A DNA stretch of 18,052 nucleotides, taken from NCBI GenBank assembly GCA_016758965.1, contig JAEPRB010000421.1:1-18052 (forward strand), in the 5' to 3' direction. Source of the DNA: Circinella minor. Its lineage: Eukaryota; Mucoromycota; Mucoromycetes; Mucorales; Lichtheimiaceae. This document shows positions 10,601 through 18,052 of this stretch, piece by piece (position 1 is the first letter of the stretch; every line of letters starts with the position of its first letter). A model generated the notes under the pieces. The model ran no database searches and was not told the origin of the DNA. It saw only the letters and a list, made by a program, of their open reading frames with translations. Position numbers and translations under genes: made by a program.

Positions 10601-11652
10601 TTGTTGATATTTGGTAAAGCTATATAAACCTCTCTCCCTGTTATAGCAGTAAAAATATTATTTTTATTACGATTATTATATGCGATTTTATATTTATATC
10701 TTTTAATTATATATCACATTGAGCTTTTATATCTTACAATAACCTGTACTACAGATATGGTGCAGATAAATGACTGTCTTTACAAATATGTATCAACTTT
10801 GACGATAGGATAGGGACTAGGTCATTGTTCGTAAATTTAAACATTTAGGTAAATTATAAGCAAGAGCTTCGCTTTGGATTAGATGCACACACAAACTAAC
10901 AAAATATGTTTATTTTCTACCTAAGTGAATTCTAATTTTTGATATACATATATTATGGGTAGTGTATGAAGCAGTAATAATAACATTAGTCACTACTATG
11001 ATTGTTATTAATGCAGTGGTCCATACAAACACACTGAAAAAAAAAACATTTTTTCTCATATAAATAGGATTTCAACATAACTGGTATGCATTATCAAAAT
11101 AGTAGTTTACAAAATCTGATGAGTATTCTACACAAATATCAGTATAATGGGTAGATGCATATTATCAACCAAAAAAGATTATCTCTCTACTTAAATATTT
11201 TTGTACTTGCATAAGATTTCTTTGTTACCTCCTCTTATTAATCCAGCCACGTCTATCCATGTCACATTACTCCAGAGAATATATACCGATCTTTGGGCTT
11301 CTATACTGTAAATATAAGCCTTCATAATGTTGCTTAGCATTGAGTTCTTATTCAGGATCTACTAAATGCTCGATGGTAAAGTCAAATAGTTATCACGACA
11401 AGCAATATGTGTTTGTAAATAAGACAGTATAAAGCACATTGGTAATTAATCACATATTAGCATCAAATAAAAAGTATTGGTATGCATGTATGCATTTTGT
11501 TCCTCATTATTCCACATCAAACTTACCAGAGGCTTTTTCTATGCATGGATGGACAATCCTCATTAGTAAGTTTCTGGATAAAAATACAAAAAAAAAGTGA
11601 GATTATCTACTGTTCTATATGTACAGGAGCATATATATTATTATTATTATTA
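7669..11652. other. Gene-poor AT-rich region, about 4 kb
   Basis: No coding region of convincing length or domain content is seen on either strand. Short open frames occur at 8639-8857 (made by a 30-bp tandem repeat) and 9663-9845 (60 codons, no recognised domain). Small inverted repeats occur: GACTTGGT at 7794-7801 with ACCAAGTC at 7925-7932; AACCCCATT at 9695-9703 with AATGGGGTT at 9752-9760; GTGCACTTTT at 10469-10478 with AAAAGTGCAC at 10537-10546. An ATT/TTA microsatellite lies just downstream of the HMG gene near 11637-11655. The part from 7669 to about 7720 should hold the promoter of the zinc-finger gene. Confidence 0.5.
8640..8729. repeat. 30-bp tandem repeat, three units
   Basis: Units run at 8640-8669, 8670-8699 and 8700-8729. 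The last two differ at only a few positions and share TAGTTGACAC, then one variable base, then GTTGCAACATGGATA. The first unit is more diverged but keeps CAC, GTTGCAA and GGAT in register. GTTGCAAC is itself a palindrome. The period is divisible by three, so the + strand frame reads as ten-residue repeats (VDTVATWIAI-like), but nothing else supports translation. Confidence 0.8.
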
Positions 11653-13490
11653 TTAAAGAGAAAAACTACTCTGATTGGTTCGAATTGAATTGTTGGGGTT
11701 GATGACGAATCGGATCTCGTCCAAATTCTCTTCAACCTTTCTCTTCTTGGCATTTGTTAAGTAGCAAGGGCTGGCACGTTTTACGCCTTCGGGCCACCCT
11801 TGCAGTACAATATCCTTGTACATTTTCTCATCATGCCACTTCATGCTTTCACCTACAATATCACAGCCATAAAAATCCTTAACAGCTTGTTCTATAAATA
11901 ATTCATTAGTATAATTATAATTATATGAAATATTTCTTTTTTAATACTTACTATATTTATCAAGGATTTGATTTTTCAGCCATGTATTGTAGGCGTGTTG
12001 CTTGGTTGGCTGGAGTCGCGTCTCGGTGGTCTGAATCTCATTTGAGAAAGCGGACCTGGTAGCAGAGGCAGAGGCTATATTTAATAGAACTTATGATATT
12101 AACGCGTATATCTGTAATAGCCACATACAAATAATATGGATTGGACATTTTCAATCTTACCGAGGCGATCATCAGCGTTGAATTGCAGCATCCGAAAATG
12201 GAACTCGCGTTGGAACGAGATTGGACTAAATTCCACCTCGCCTCTCTTCATCATGTTGAAGAATCTGTGACCACATTCTAAAAAATAATACAATTGAAAA
12301 TTAATGCATGCTGGTTAACACAGATAATCTACATCCGCTCACTAATATGTTTGCTTTTATATAATTCTATAATATATTACCTGAGCCAAATCCGCTCTGA
12401 GGTGGATCAAACGAGGTTTGGGTGTTGCATGGAGCGACAAAGCAGATGCTTTCCACCCCACATTCCTCCCGAAGCATATACAAGTTTCTAGTGAGACAAT
12501 TTGATAACAAATTGAATCGTCTAGCCTTAGTTTCAAGAGAGAACGGCACAGCTTTACCCTCCTTCTCGTTAAAGGCCTTAGCCTTTGATTTGAAAACCTC
12601 TTTCTCCTCCACCGTGAGAGCATTCCAACCAGAAGCCTTGCGAGCAATGATATTGCCCATCTGTTTGGAATCCCTTTTTAAATCTTCCCGGTCTAAAAAG
12701 CAAGTCAAATAGCATGAGTTAATATCAATGTAAATTATTCCTTTTCTCTTTATTCCGTCCTATCCGTTCATCCGAGTGTTCCTTTCTACAAATAATAATG
12801 TACAACAAAAATATATTTTTTCTAATTCCTAACATCCATTTGAATACAGAGACCCAAACATTTCATTCTCTCTTTTATCCACCCTTCCTCACAAACGAAT
12901 TTTAATATCCAAATATTTTTTTAGTCCATTCCCTAAAACTGCTCCTGCTCTTGCTGCTGCATTACTGTATTAAACTTTTTTTTACCTTGATCACTGAATT
13001 GCTCAGAAAGATAGGCGCCATAACCGGTGCGCAATCCAGTGTTTTTGCTCAGAGTTGGCAGTTTCATCAGCTCTAACGATTCGACTCGTCTACCATACTT
13101 TTCTGCGATACGAGCACGACCAACCCTCAACTCCTCGGCGATTCGGCTTTCCAGTGCAGCAAGCTCGGCACTCATCGCCAAATCAGGATCCATTGGATCA
13201 GTCGAGTCATTGCTGATTGCCGAGATGTTCGCCGTCATCGAAGCAATGGTGAACCGTATCAAACTATTGAGTCGATTGACCTCAGATTCAAGAGTGTCGA
13301 GCTGTTCAGGACTACCCTCGACATCTCCATCCAACAGTCTGAAAACGTGTGGCTCCTTTTCAACCCATTCATCCTCCTCAATACTTCTTTCACCATAATC
13401 CTTGGAAAGAATTACTAAAGCCTTTTGAAAGACCTCAATAAGTTGGACATTATCCACATCAAGCAAGTTGTCGGTATTATTCATAGACAT
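11653..13490 (-). CDS. HMG-box protein, 431 residues, five exons
   Basis: Five exons on the - strand splice in phase without any stop: 13490-12986, 12692-12381, 12277-12161, 12074-11952 and 11891-11653 (TAA). All donors begin GTAA and all acceptors end TAG. The N-terminal 150 residues are acidic and helical, with a probable coiled coil (SAELAALESRIAEELRVGRA). A divergent HMG box spans about 152-217. It begins with TGYGAYLSEQF, is interrupted by the 293-nt first intron, and continues as KQMGNIIARKASGWNALTVE followed by EEKEVFKSKAKAFNEKE. This is the typical second and third HMG helices with the conserved Trp. HMG boxes bind the DNA minor groove and bend it, so a nuclear transcriptional or architectural role follows. 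The rest of the protein is not a family I recognise. KKRKV near residue 399 resembles a monopartite nuclear localisation signal. GC-richer codons and no disruptions mark it as a host gene rather than a transposon. Retaining intron 1 would truncate the protein within the HMG box. The start is the first ATG of the open frame; MSM offers a second ATG two codons on. Confidence 0.85.
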
Positions 13491-14282
13491 TTTTAAAAAT
13501 AATAACAGAATGAGAATGGTAATAAAAATAAATAAATAAAAAGCAGGAACAAGAAATCCTGATAGCTGAGTTACTTGTTATTTGTCACTCAACAGCTGAG
13601 ATTGCTTGTCATGATTGCAATCGTACGGTCGTGCGGTCGACTAAATAGTAGGTCACCGTATTATGATAGCTCAACAGTAAGAGTCGGAGAAATGTCTAGT
13701 ACTAGGACAATATTTAATATTAATCTCTTAAATTCTGATCTTTATCAGTTCAGCAAATACATTATATTACATATAAGTTACATTGGAAAAAATGTTCAAG
13801 GCTTGAATGGCCTTGACGGACCTTGAAAGGCATTCAAGATTGTTTAGCTAACCCCCTGATTTTCAACCTTTTAACATATTTTCAAGGTGTATAAATGTTT
13901 TTCAAGGTTGTTCAATATTTCCACAATATTTTCGCAACATTTAAAATAGACTATTAATATTTTCACAACATTTTCGCAACATTTAAAGAAGACTATTAAT
14001 ATTTTCACAATATTTAGGATATTTTGTCAATATGTTGTGTATTTCTACGGTTTGAACCATTTTTAATCTTTTAATCACCAATATTTACATAAATATAAAT
14101 AACGAAATAATTTAAACAAACAATAATGCTTCTTGATTTATTATAACAAAATATTAATTTTATATTTCTATTTACAAACATAGTTTTTTTTTATACATAA
14201 ATTTTTACAAATAAATCGCTTTTTTTTTCTAATAATTCTTTTTGACAAATAATTTTTTTTTTATATTTTTTTAAGCATATTA
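13491..14282. promoter_or_regulatory. Upstream region of the HMG gene with several short repeats
   Basis: No gene is seen. Read on the - strand, the bases just before the HMG gene start are a pyrimidine-rich leader (CTGCTTTTTATTTATT), typical of fungal promoters. Imperfect direct repeats AGCTGAGTTACTTGT (13564-13578) and AGCTGAGATTGCTTGT (13594-13609) lie within 120 bases of the start codon, the second containing a CAGCTG E-box-like core. Between about 13795 and 13910 the words TTCAAGG and CCTTGA occur many times in both orientations. A 42-bp tandem repeat follows (listed separately). From 14100 to 14282 the DNA is T-run rich and probably forms the 3' flank of the ORF at 14283-14618. Confidence 0.45.
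13929..14012. repeat. 42-bp tandem repeat, two units
   Basis: Units at 13929-13970 and 13971-14012 differ at three of 42 positions. Each starts TTTTCGCAACATTTAAA and contains GACTATTAATATTTTCAC. The preceding AATATTTCCACAATA (13915-13928) looks like the tail of a third, diverged unit. There is no coding sense. Confidence 0.8.
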
Positions 14283-14618
14283 CTATTGTAATATGCTTTT
14301 GAACAAAGCATGAACCCTGCTTTTGAGGCGGTACCTGCCATCAGCACCATGAAGAACCCATCTATTGATGAATTCTTCAACCTCAAGCCATTCAATATTG
14401 GATCCAAGAACGCCACTTCTTGAATCCAACATATCACAATAGCTTTCCTCCCACAAGGTCCCCCAGCCAAAAGGCTCCACCACGCCATCATCTTCATCCC
14501 CACTGCTGCTATCTTCATACTCGGTGCTCGCCCCTTGAGTCTCATCTTCTTCATCGCTAGACACATTTGTGCCTTTGCAGCTTCCGTTGCTGACTTCTTT
14601 CTTCAACCGATAGTACAT
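14283..14618 (-). CDS. Unrecognised acidic protein or terminal exon, 111 residues
   Basis: An open frame from ATG at 14618 to TAG at 14283. The N-terminus is basic (MYYRLKKEVS). Residues 17-50 form an acidic serine-rich stretch (DEEDE, SSSGDEDDG). The C-terminal 60 residues are richer in Trp, Gly and hydrophobics (EPFGWGTLWEESYCDMLD, WLEVEEFINRWVLHG), which looks like a folded segment. Balanced codon use and GC content above the flanks argue for real coding. Immediately before the ATG the - strand reads ATTATTTTTAG, a perfect splice acceptor, so this may be the last exon of a longer gene whose 5' part is lost beyond the 467-bp repeats. No plausible donor was found in the 80 bases upstream. 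Family and function are unknown. Confidence 0.45.
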   Translation of the reverse strand: MYYRLKKEVSNGSCKGTNVSSDEEDETQGASTEYEDSSSGDEDDGVVEPFGWGTLWEESYCDMLDSRSGVLGSNIEWLEVEEFINRWVLHGADGRYRLKSRVHALFKSILQ

Positions 14619-14697
14619 CTAAAAATAATGATTGAATTGTTTTATTATAAATATCTTTTCATTATTATCTCAAATTCTTCTTCCATTTATAAAAATT

Positions 14698-14747
14698 GGC
14701 TAATTCTCAATAGTGGCGACCTCAGTCGCCACTATTGGGAATTAGTC
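14698..14747. repeat. 23-bp stem hairpin, unit 1
   Basis: The left arm (14698-14720) and right arm (14725-14747) pair over 23 positions: 21 Watson-Crick pairs and two G-T wobbles, around a CTCA loop. The loop-side part of the stem reads CAATAGTGGCGAC on the left arm. Confidence 0.9.
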
Positions 14748-15164
14748 ATAAATAATGCTAATTAGCTGTAATTTTGTTCTTGGATACTCTTGTTTATTCT
14801 GATTCCGAATCTGAAATTGGATTGTAAAAATAGTGGCTGAGTACAAAGATATGGCAGTTTAAAATTTTGAATGTTTTTGTTGTTTGGCTAAATATCACTA
14901 AGTCCCTTAATTTATTAGGAATGAACAATAAAAATTTTGAAACTGAGTTATAAAATATAAATCTAGTATATGGAAATTTTGTGCTGATTTCAAATCTGCA
15001 ATTGGGTTTTACCTAGCTGGCTTACAACCAGAGATATAGCCTTAAATGTGTCACTAGAGTTAACATATATTTTTACGTTCCCCAGGTAGGGGGACGTTTG
15101 CGGTCCACGCCGACGTTAGGCGGTACTCGAAATTAGCATTTGAATATATATATAAGTTTAATTT

Positions 15165-15214
15165 GGCTAATTCCCAAGATAAGCGACCTCAGTCGCTTTT
15201 CTTGGGAATTGGCC
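15165..15214. repeat. 23-bp stem hairpin, unit 2
   Basis: Arms at 15165-15187 and 15192-15214 pair over 23 positions: 21 Watson-Crick pairs, one G-T wobble and one T-T mismatch, around the same CTCA loop as in unit 1. The loop-side part of the stem reads CAAGATAAGCGAC, different from unit 1 at four places. Confidence 0.9.
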
Positions 15215-15754
15215 GCAAATAACGCTAATTAGCTGTAATTTGGTTCTCGTATACTTTCGCTTATTCTGATTCTGAATCTGAAATCGGATCATGAAAATGG
15301 TGGCTGAGTAAAAAGTTATGGCCATTTAAATTTTTGGATGTTTTTGCTGTTCAGTTAAATTTAACTAAGTCCCTTAATTTATTAAGAATAAACTACAAAA
15401 ATTTCAGAGTTGAGTTATGCTTTATATGTCACATATATGAACATTATGCGCTGATTTCAAATCTGCAATTGGATTTTACCTAGCTGGCTTAGATCGTAAG
15501 ATATAGCCCTGAATGCGTTACGGGACTTAACATATATTTTTATGTTCCCCGGGTAGGGGGACGTTTACAGTCCACGCCGACGTCAGGCGGCGCTCGAATA
15601 CAGCAGTTGATAATATATATTGATTTAATATCATAAAATCTAGTAACAATCAAGAATATATATAAGATAAGTTGAAAAAAAATATTTATTGGAAAAGTTA
15701 AGGCAGGAAAAAGAAAATAATAATAAAGGAAATCTAAAATTATATATTTATTTT

Positions 15755-16773
15755 TTAATGGTATCTTCTTCTCTTTTGTTGTTGAAGAAATATAGTATCT
15801 TGATAATTATCATTATCACTTTCTGAGTATGCTGATGATGAAGAAGAAGAGGAGGAGGATTCAGTTTCTATAGCATTTTCTTCTTCAGTGGTACTACTGT
15901 TGTTATCTGTATAATTAAGAATTTTAGTATAAAGTTTTTTCTTTAGAAAGATTATAATTATATATTTACCTTCAATTAATACTACTTGTATAAACTGAGG
16001 AACTGGTCCATCACTAGTATTACTAGTATTATTTTCATTTTCATTACTATTACCATTATTGGTACTAGAATTATTTGAGCTAGTAATATGACCAAAGGAA
16101 ACTTCTTTCAATGCAGTAATAAATGCTTGCCACAAATTACCACTATGTTTACGGCACCAAATAAACTCAACTAGTTTCCAAGGCATCTGCTTTTCAGTTC
16201 TATATCTGGCACCAACTCGAATTTTTATCCCATTCCAGGTACCTAATAATTAACTTATAGATTAGGTTACTAGATTCCTATAAGTGTTATAAGTATTTAA
16301 TATTACCTTCAATAGTATTGGTATGAACACCATCAGAAGATAAAAATTCCACAGAATGATTGACAGTTTTATAAGTATAATCTTCATCTTGATTTTCAAG
16401 TTGGTTATATCCCTTCCAACAATCAGTATAAATAATACTGCCAGGTGCAATATATGCAGTTAGAAGATTAGTCAGTGTTTCTCCATTTCTATTTGGAACG
16501 GTTGCAAGGAAACATCTTCTTTCTGGTGTTCTTTCTACACCTCCTACAACCTAGACACCATCAACTTTTTTTCCTTTACCACTTTGGGTTACTTTTCGTT
16601 TTCCAAATTTTGACTCATCTACTTCAACTATAACTCCTGGCCCACCTAGTGCATCCACTTATTTCACGCAAGCCTTGAATTGTGTGCCCGTAAACCTCAA
16701 ATTTTATTGGCCAAATATTTGGCCTACCAATAAATACCATTTTGACTGCTATTTCCTCATTTGACTTTGGCAT
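15755..16773 (-). pseudogene. Merlin/IS1016-like DDE transposase (ISXO2 type), disrupted
   Basis: The catalytic frame reads VDALGGPGVIVEVDESKFGK, later IAPGSIIYTDCWKGYNQLE and KTVNHSVEF, then NTIEGTW. This is the order of IS1016/ISXO2-type transposases, with D at 16619-16617, D at 16424-16422 and E at 16310-16308 as the DDE triad. Two introns splice in phase: 16306-16243 (64 nt, directly after the Glu codon) and 15969-15907 (63 nt). The C-terminus is a low-complexity Asn/Ser/Glu tail ending QQQKRRRYH and TAA at 15755. Breaks are a TAG at 16553-16551 where GVWVxGG would need Trp, and a frame change near 16660 separating the catalytic frame from the ATG at 16773 and its short N-terminal segment. 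The zinc-ribbon N-terminus common in this family is not seen. It is a dead or dying copy. No terminal inverted repeats were found. Confidence 0.85.
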
Positions 16774-16866
16774 TTTGACTTTGATTTTTTTTTTCGTTTT
16801 TTTAAAGTTTTTGTTATCAATTCTTTATTTATTTTTTTCCCTGAATTTTCTTTGATCTATAATAAT
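16774..16866. promoter_or_regulatory. 93-bp divergent spacer between two transposase starts
   Basis: This spacer separates the ATG of the Merlin-like gene (16773, - strand) from the ATG of the MULE gene (16867, + strand). The + strand is T-rich (runs at 16787-16794 and 16797-16802), with CCCTGAATTTTCTTTGATC near the MULE start. It would have to carry both 5' leaders and promoters, or else the two genes were juxtaposed by insertion. No TATA box or inverted terminal repeat is evident. Confidence 0.4.
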
Positions 16867-18052
16867 ATGGAAAACTATCTTACTACCACATTTATCACTC
16901 GACCTGAAAATGATGGTACACCTATAACATTGACTATTCTAAGATTAGAATATCGTGATTGGATCAAAGATCAAGAAGCAATCTACAACTGTAGATTTTA
17001 TAATAAAACTAAAAGTGATGGTGGACGTAGACTTAAGAACAATGAATATCTTGAACATGGATATATACATCCTCCACCTGGTCAAAAACGTGGCAGAGGA
17101 AATGAATCATTTATTTTCAATGAAGTAATATTTTTAATAATTTGTTTTATATACATAATCAGATATTTTTCATTTATTTTTTTATAAGTATTTATTAATT
17201 TATTTTCTTTTCATTACATGATTAATTAAATATATGTTAGCGATTTGCCTGCCAACGAAGTGGTCCCCCTCGAGGAGAAAAATCATTTTGTTGCAATTGC
17301 CAGGTAGGATTCACTGCCTTTGTTAATAACGACAGTGTAGACAAGAACATGATCACGGTACAATACCGGCGTAAGCATACTGGTCATGAACCTGGCAGCA
17401 ACATAGATACAACTTCTGGTACACTCCCTCGGTTTGTGATGGAATTCATCCAAGCTCAAGTGGAGAAAAGTCTTACCTGGAGAAATATTAAACATATGCT
17501 TCATCTTGACAAAGATGTTCTTGAAAATATCTTGGATAGCGAAGACTATGATCAATTACCACAATCAGTGAGAATTGATTATCACCATGTCTATTATGTG
17601 ATGAAAATCCATCTTAGACGCCAATCCCAACTTCATCCTTCGATGGCAAACAGTCTTATGAAATGGGGCACTAAAATCCAACACGAAAGAGGATATTTCG
17701 CTTCAAAAAATCTTAATAGATATGAAGAGGAAATGTTCTTTTTTGCATTCATGTCACAATGGCAATTAAAGGTAAGATAATCGACACAAATAAAAATACA
17801 TGATACATTTACCTGATCAATCATGTATTCTTTATTATATAGCTATTGAAAGAGAATGGAGATCTCGTATGTCTTGATTCGACCCATAAGACTTTTGTGG
17901 ATGGTACCAATCATGACTGTTATTTCTACACACTTGTAGCAAGATGCAGGATTACTGGAAAGGGCAAACCATTGACGTGGATGATTACAAATTCACAAGC
18001 TCAATATCCAATCTTGTATTGGCTTCAATGGCTTAAGGATGAACATGGATAT
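16867..18052 (+). CDS. MULE-type transposase, 5' part (runs off the window)
   Basis: Exons 16867-17124, 17241-17771 and 17843-18052 (open at the window end) join in phase 0 with canonical introns of 116 and 71 nt, giving 333 residues so far without a stop. The ATG at 16867 is the only good start; a frame-extending TTG upstream is not used. After an N-terminal region of 86 residues comes a FAR1/WRKY-like zinc module: RFACQRSGPPRGEKSFCCNC, then a V-rich strand and RRKHTGHEPGS, with Cys and His spaced as in Mutator-like transposases. A helical region follows. Near residue 275 sits LVCLDSTHKTF, which matches the first catalytic Asp of the MULE DDE domain, followed by the usual DCYFYTLVARC and KPLTWMIT strands. 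The second Asp, the Glu and any SWIM finger lie beyond the window. This copy is intact as far as seen. Confidence 0.88.

Larger units (their letters stand above)
14696..15630. repeat. Tandem pair of a 467-bp structured repeat
   Basis: Two units start at 14696 and 15163 (TTGGCTAATTC). Corresponding landmarks stay exactly 467 bases apart from the first hairpin (14698 and 15165) to the terminal hairpin (15075 and 15542), so there is no net length change. Identity is roughly 80% by eye, with long shared blocks such as GCTGATTTCAAATCTGCAAT and TTTTACCTAGCTGGCTTA. Each unit opens with a 23-bp stem hairpin. Each closes with a GTTCCCC/GGGGGAC hairpin (loop of five, 15075-15097 and 15542-15564) and a CGCC/GGCG hairpin around GACGTTA or GACGTCA. 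The AT-rich spacer after unit 1 (about 15131-15162) resembles the DNA after unit 2, which ends loosely near 15630. There is no open frame. It could be a non-autonomous transposon or a satellite; the family is not recognised. Confidence 0.85.

Noticed and set aside
13027..13398. 123-codon + strand frame antisense to the HMG gene
   Set aside because: The - strand frame is supported by phase-perfect splicing into an HMG box; the + strand frame is its shadow.
8640..14012. CRISPR-like array among the short repeats
   Set aside because: The 30-bp and 42-bp repeats are head-to-tail without unique spacers, and the genome is eukaryotic.
3570..16553. Reassigned genetic code, with TGA or TAG read as Trp/Gln
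   Set aside because: Normal TGG and CAG codons are used throughout, the intact HMG and MULE genes contain no in-frame TGA or TAG, and the affected genes are transposons in which nonsense decay is the simpler reading. The tRNA seen here is an ordinary Ala tRNA.

Overview
The window looks like nuclear DNA of an early-diverging filamentous fungus, most likely Mucoromycota. It is strongly A+T rich, its genes are split by short spliceosomal introns (mostly 63-116 nt, GTRNGT-type donors, pyrimidine/AT-rich acceptors), one intron carries a textbook TACTAAT branch site, and the gene content is a fungal HMG-box protein among decaying eukaryotic DNA transposons (KDZ, Merlin/IS1016-like and MULE). The lineage is inferred; no rRNA or other marker is present.

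Left part (1-2794): gene-poor. A stretch of about 1.4 kb has nearly all its purines on the + strand, and a strong hairpin sits near its left end. A tRNA-Ala(AGC) lies at 1718-1790.

Transposon block (2795-7668): a ten-exon KDZ-family transposase on the + strand (2795-5821, 774 codons after splicing) faces a two-exon C2H2 zinc-finger gene on the - strand (7668-6660). Every KDZ splice junction joins in phase, yet the frame holds three nonsense codons (codons 211, 285 and 432). The zinc-finger gene has one frame break. Both look like recently dead, formerly functional genes. They may be cargo of one element, but no terminal repeats were found.

Middle (7669-11652): about 4 kb of AT-rich DNA with no convincing gene, containing a 30-bp tandem repeat and a few short inverted repeats.

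Host-like gene (13490-11653, - strand): five exons that splice into an uninterrupted 431-residue HMG-box protein with a C-terminal KKRKV nuclear-localisation-like motif. This is the best candidate for a living protein gene in the window. A short acidic ORF of unknown nature lies upstream at 14618-14283.

Right part (14696-18052): two tandem copies of an exactly 467-bp repeat. Each begins with a 23-bp-stem hairpin whose arms differ between copies in a largely pair-preserving way, and each ends with two further hairpins. Next come a decayed Merlin/IS1016-like (ISXO2-type DDE) transposase on the - strand and, 93 bp away and head-to-head, the intact 5' part of a MULE-type transposase gene that runs off the window end. 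The region reads as a transposon nest around one fungal nuclear gene and one tRNA gene; no operon-like or cooperating pathway is visible.
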